In this document: piece after piece, positions 61,001 through 64,000 of the stretch | Layout of the letters: each line of letters begins with the position of its first letter | How positions within the stretch are numbered: position 1 is the first letter of the stretch | Assembly (NCBI GenBank): GCA_037577475.1 | Contig: CM075194.1 | Coordinates: 9,394,492 to 9,458,491 of the forward strand | DNA length: 64,000 nucleotides | Direction: 5' to 3' | Source: Chaunax sp. Z400 | Lineage: Eukaryota; Chordata; Actinopteri; Lophiiformes; Chaunacidae | Notes under the pieces: model-generated | The model's input: the letters and a program-made list of their open reading frames with translations, nothing else | What the model was told of the DNA's origin: nothing | The model's database searches: none | Made by a program: the position numbers and the translations under genes

Positions 61001-63870
61001 ACAAACCGCATGAATTCAGTCTGATTAGTGCAGCAGTCAGAGAGAGAAAGAAAATACAAAGTAGTAGAGAGTGTACAGGGGAGTGTGTGAGTGTATAGCA
61101 GCCATCTGGCCATGTGGGGAGATTAGAGGCAGCCGGTGGTTGGAGCAAAGGGTCCCTCTCACCGTTCCATTCCTCTATCGTCAGATCTTCATGTTTACCC
61201 TACTCACCACGGGAACTGAGGCTCCTCGTTCTCCCTAATCCAGCCAGCCTCCACAGTTCCTTGTCTAACGTCACACGCTGAAAGGATGTTTATTTTTTTT
61301 TCGCATTTTGGAAGAGCGTTTGGAGGGTGTGCAGAAATAGAGGAAAGTAAGAGTGCCAGGTACAACTCTGACAGTTGATTCTCCCTCCAGTGTGAGTGTT
61401 TTTGAGAGACAGAACCGCTTGCACTCAAAGAGAGGTAACATAACACCGATTAACATCTCAACCCCATGGATTCTTTGGCGAGTCCATCATTACAAGCTCA
61501 TGTTGTGCGGAAAATCTTTTCTCAAGCAAGACAACAAGTTCTTTTTAAATGCCAGACAGGATCACCGGGTTTTGACTTACTCCAAATACATCCTACAGAA
61601 TTACAAGGAAATGTGATGCAGAAGGAATGTATAATATTCTATTTCATGTCACAAAAGTTGCATGCGCTGCTCTGCAACAAGTGTGTGCAGAGCATGATGA
61701 TATCAAACAGCCTGAAAACAATTCTTAGAAGCCTCTTAATGGAAAATCTAAGGGGACATTAGGAGCAACAGTTTTAAGAGGATAAACTGGATTAGTGAAG
61801 CACAGCTGCTCCAGAAAAATAATTCCACGAAACAATGAGGTATTCTGCAAGTTTGGTATGGTGCTGAAACAAAAGTAAAAGTAACAGTGCACACCAGTAA
61901 ATGAGTAGTGTGTAAATTATTTATGCAAATCCAGTAGAATAACTGCCATTGCATGATTTTTCCATCACCATCTATACCTCCTACAGATTCCAGTCCAATA
62001 ACACATCTTGGAAACTTTGAGCCACATGAGCGAAACCTGAAGAATATTTGAGTCTCTGCGGTGTGTCATGCATCCAAAAAACTAACCTCAGCACTGAGTT
62101 GAGCAATGAGCAGAGTCAAACTTTCAACATATTTGTTGGGCAATCAGTCTTCAGGCGATTATTGAGCCTGGTAGTGCCGCACACCGAAGCTACAAACAAA
62201 CCCACATATCGTCTGTGTTTTGCTTCCTTCATTTGAGCAAATCACCGGCCAGTGTTTCCCCTTGAGAGCATCAGCTGCCTGAATTCCCAAACTCACAAGC
62301 AGGAAGCAGCCAATGCCCTTTTAACCCTCTCTGCTTGTGTGCATCTGTGTATTTGTGAGTGTGTGTGATTTCCACTCCCTTCTAACCGCTGTGTACCTTT
62401 CCCTCAACCTGGAAAGAGTGAGTCATTCCAGTCAAAGTGTTTACTCATGTAGGGGAGCGCAGAGCTGCAGTTCAGCAATTTTACAGTGTGTCTTGCACTG
62501 TACCCAATAAGCTCCGTCCCAGTGGCCTTGCAGGCATAGCAGCAAAACAATCCCCATCCAGATCCAGAGTTACATTCAACAGAAGAGCCTGTGTAAATCA
62601 AAGTGGATTGAACTATTTCCACATGCTCTACCAGATGGTTGGGCAGCTCGTTGTATGGAATCTCAAAGCCAGACAGTCTGTAATATGATCCCGAGGAAGA
62701 TTCAAGGGCTGGAGGAAAAAAGAAAATATCTATATTTGATGATTGGCGTGCAAACTGCCAAGCTTTGGCCTTAGATGGTAAATATTCTATTCATGAGTGA
62801 AAAACTGAATTGATATTTGCCATAAATACAGCTGTTCTGATGCGCTTACAGTGACACCTTACAAGGACTTACAGTAAGTGTTGCAGCAGATTAGGACAGA
62901 TTTGCAAAGCCAGACAAACTCGTGCAAAGAGTTTTCGGTGACATCAGAAACATCCACATTTGATTAGAGGGACTTCTGTTTTTACGCTACAATTTGGATT
63001 TGTTTATTCTTTATGGTGTATTTAATAGCTTTCTCAACTAACTGACCCATAGACATCTGCTACATTGCAGCTGGTACAACCTGTTAATGATCAGCTGCAA
63101 AGACCCAGAGAGAAACAAAGAAAAGAAACAGAGACCCATTAAACTTTAATTATCATATAAGTCAGTGGTGTGCAAGTCTCCTTATACTAAAGACAGAGTT
63201 TATAAAAGATGCCAAATCAACCAGGAGAGGGGATTTGGATGGCTAATGACAAGCCAAGCAAAACATGACAGACACACTTGCACAGTTCCATACAGTTCTA
63301 CTGCCGTATCTGTGAATTCTAAGGCGAAACATTTCTGTTGGCATGGCTTTAGAAACAAAGGCTGGTGGTCAACAGCTGCGGGCGGTTTAGAACAATCTTA
63401 AATATTGACACATCCCACACATCCAGGGCTGAGCTGTCAGAGAATGTTTGGGTAGTGTGGTAGTAGTACAATTCAAAGAAGTTGAGGTATGTTTACGGTG
63501 AAGGGAATACCCTAATCACTGTTCACTGGGCTATATTATGGGCCGCCTACTATAATCTCAGATATTGAAGATCCAAGTCACAGTGATAAAAACTATAAAA
63601 TGTTACTTTAGCCACCACTGTGGTCATAGTGCACTACATCCTTGAAGTCACTGTTATGAGGCAAATAACCTTAGACTGTGCAAACAAGAAATAAAAAAAA
63701 AGTGAGTACATATGTGCAAAAGGTTCAGAAAAATTAGAAAGAATTCCAGAATAAACTGCTTTAATTTATATATTTACTCTTCTTGATTCTTCGTCTTGCA
63801 AACTACCTCAATATTTCATTCACTTTCTCCTCAGAATCAAGCTCTCCTATGGGACATTCCTTATGCTCTT

Positions 63871-63885
63871 GGGGCCCCCTAGTGG
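63871..63885 (-). promoter_or_regulatory. CTCF-like motif at window end
   Basis: The minus strand reads CCACTAGGGGGCCCC, a good match to the CTCF core apart from the C after GGGGGC. It faces the site at 55023. Confidence 0.4.
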
Positions 63886-64000
63886 TCAAAGGGGGACCTA
63901 AGCAGGCATTTAGTTCGCTTAAAGGCACATTTATGCTCAATGTTTAAGATAGATACGGATATGGACGAGCCTCTCGGTCTGTAATCTGTGTTCATTTTGT

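Larger units (their letters stand above)
54456..64000. other. Downstream intergenic region, no recognised gene
   Basis: No open frame here has a family I recognise or a convincing multi-exon structure. The longest, 58059-58481 on the plus strand, has unremarkable composition and a stop on joining to any nearby exon. A possible orphan exon pair at 56332-56640 and CTCF-like motifs near the ends are listed separately. Confidence 0.55.

Noticed and set aside
62404..62688. Overlapping open frames on both strands with several cysteines
   Set aside because: Looked protein-like at first, but no motif could be named, and both strands are open over the same stretch, pointing to chance.

Overview
The window is vertebrate nuclear DNA, most likely from a ray-finned (teleost) fish. 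The evidence is compact multi-exon genes with GT/AG introns, long CA/GT microsatellites, a tRNA-derived SINE, and dispersed repeats that resemble abundant teleost non-autonomous elements. No prokaryotic, organellar or viral content was recognised.

Two protein-coding genes are present, both on the + strand and arranged head to tail. The first is the 3' part of ddhd1, a phosphatidic-acid-preferring phospholipase A1. Eleven exons from 2286 to 9094 encode about 534 C-terminal residues, including the lipase serine motif and the DDHD domain. The promoter and N-terminal exons lie before base 1. The second is a complete fermt2 (kindlin-2, an integrin co-activator). It has a probable non-coding first exon near 14.95-15.18 kb and fourteen constitutive coding exons from 17265 to 52548. 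These join without a frame break into 675 residues. The 3' UTR runs to about 54.45 kb. DDHD1 upstream of FERMT2 in the same orientation is also, from memory, the human 14q22 arrangement.

Layout: 1-2285, ddhd1 intron; 2286-9094, ddhd1 coding exons; 9095 to about 14.9 kb, ddhd1 3' UTR and intergenic DNA; 15.18-17.26 kb, fermt2 intron 1 with an old tandem duplication; 17.42-31.27 kb, the very large intron 2 with MITE-like elements, a foldback element and microsatellites; 31.3-52.5 kb, the remaining fermt2 exons; 54.5-64 kb, downstream DNA with no confidently recognised gene.

The most interesting signals are two in-frame microexons inside fermt2 introns, each with an intact acceptor and donor. 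One is 33 nt (39841-39873, phase 1/1, 11 residues) and would insert into the membrane-binding F1 loop. The other is 21 nt (49808-49828, phase 0/0, PGYIRDL) and would insert into the F2 lobe. Together they would allow products of 675, 682, 686 or 693 residues. Other observations are CTCF-like motifs flanking the region downstream of fermt2, a diverged tandem duplication next to the fermt2 promoter, and a hairpin-prone GT/CA inverted pair.

Human protein comparisons and repeat-family assignments are from memory. No searches were run.
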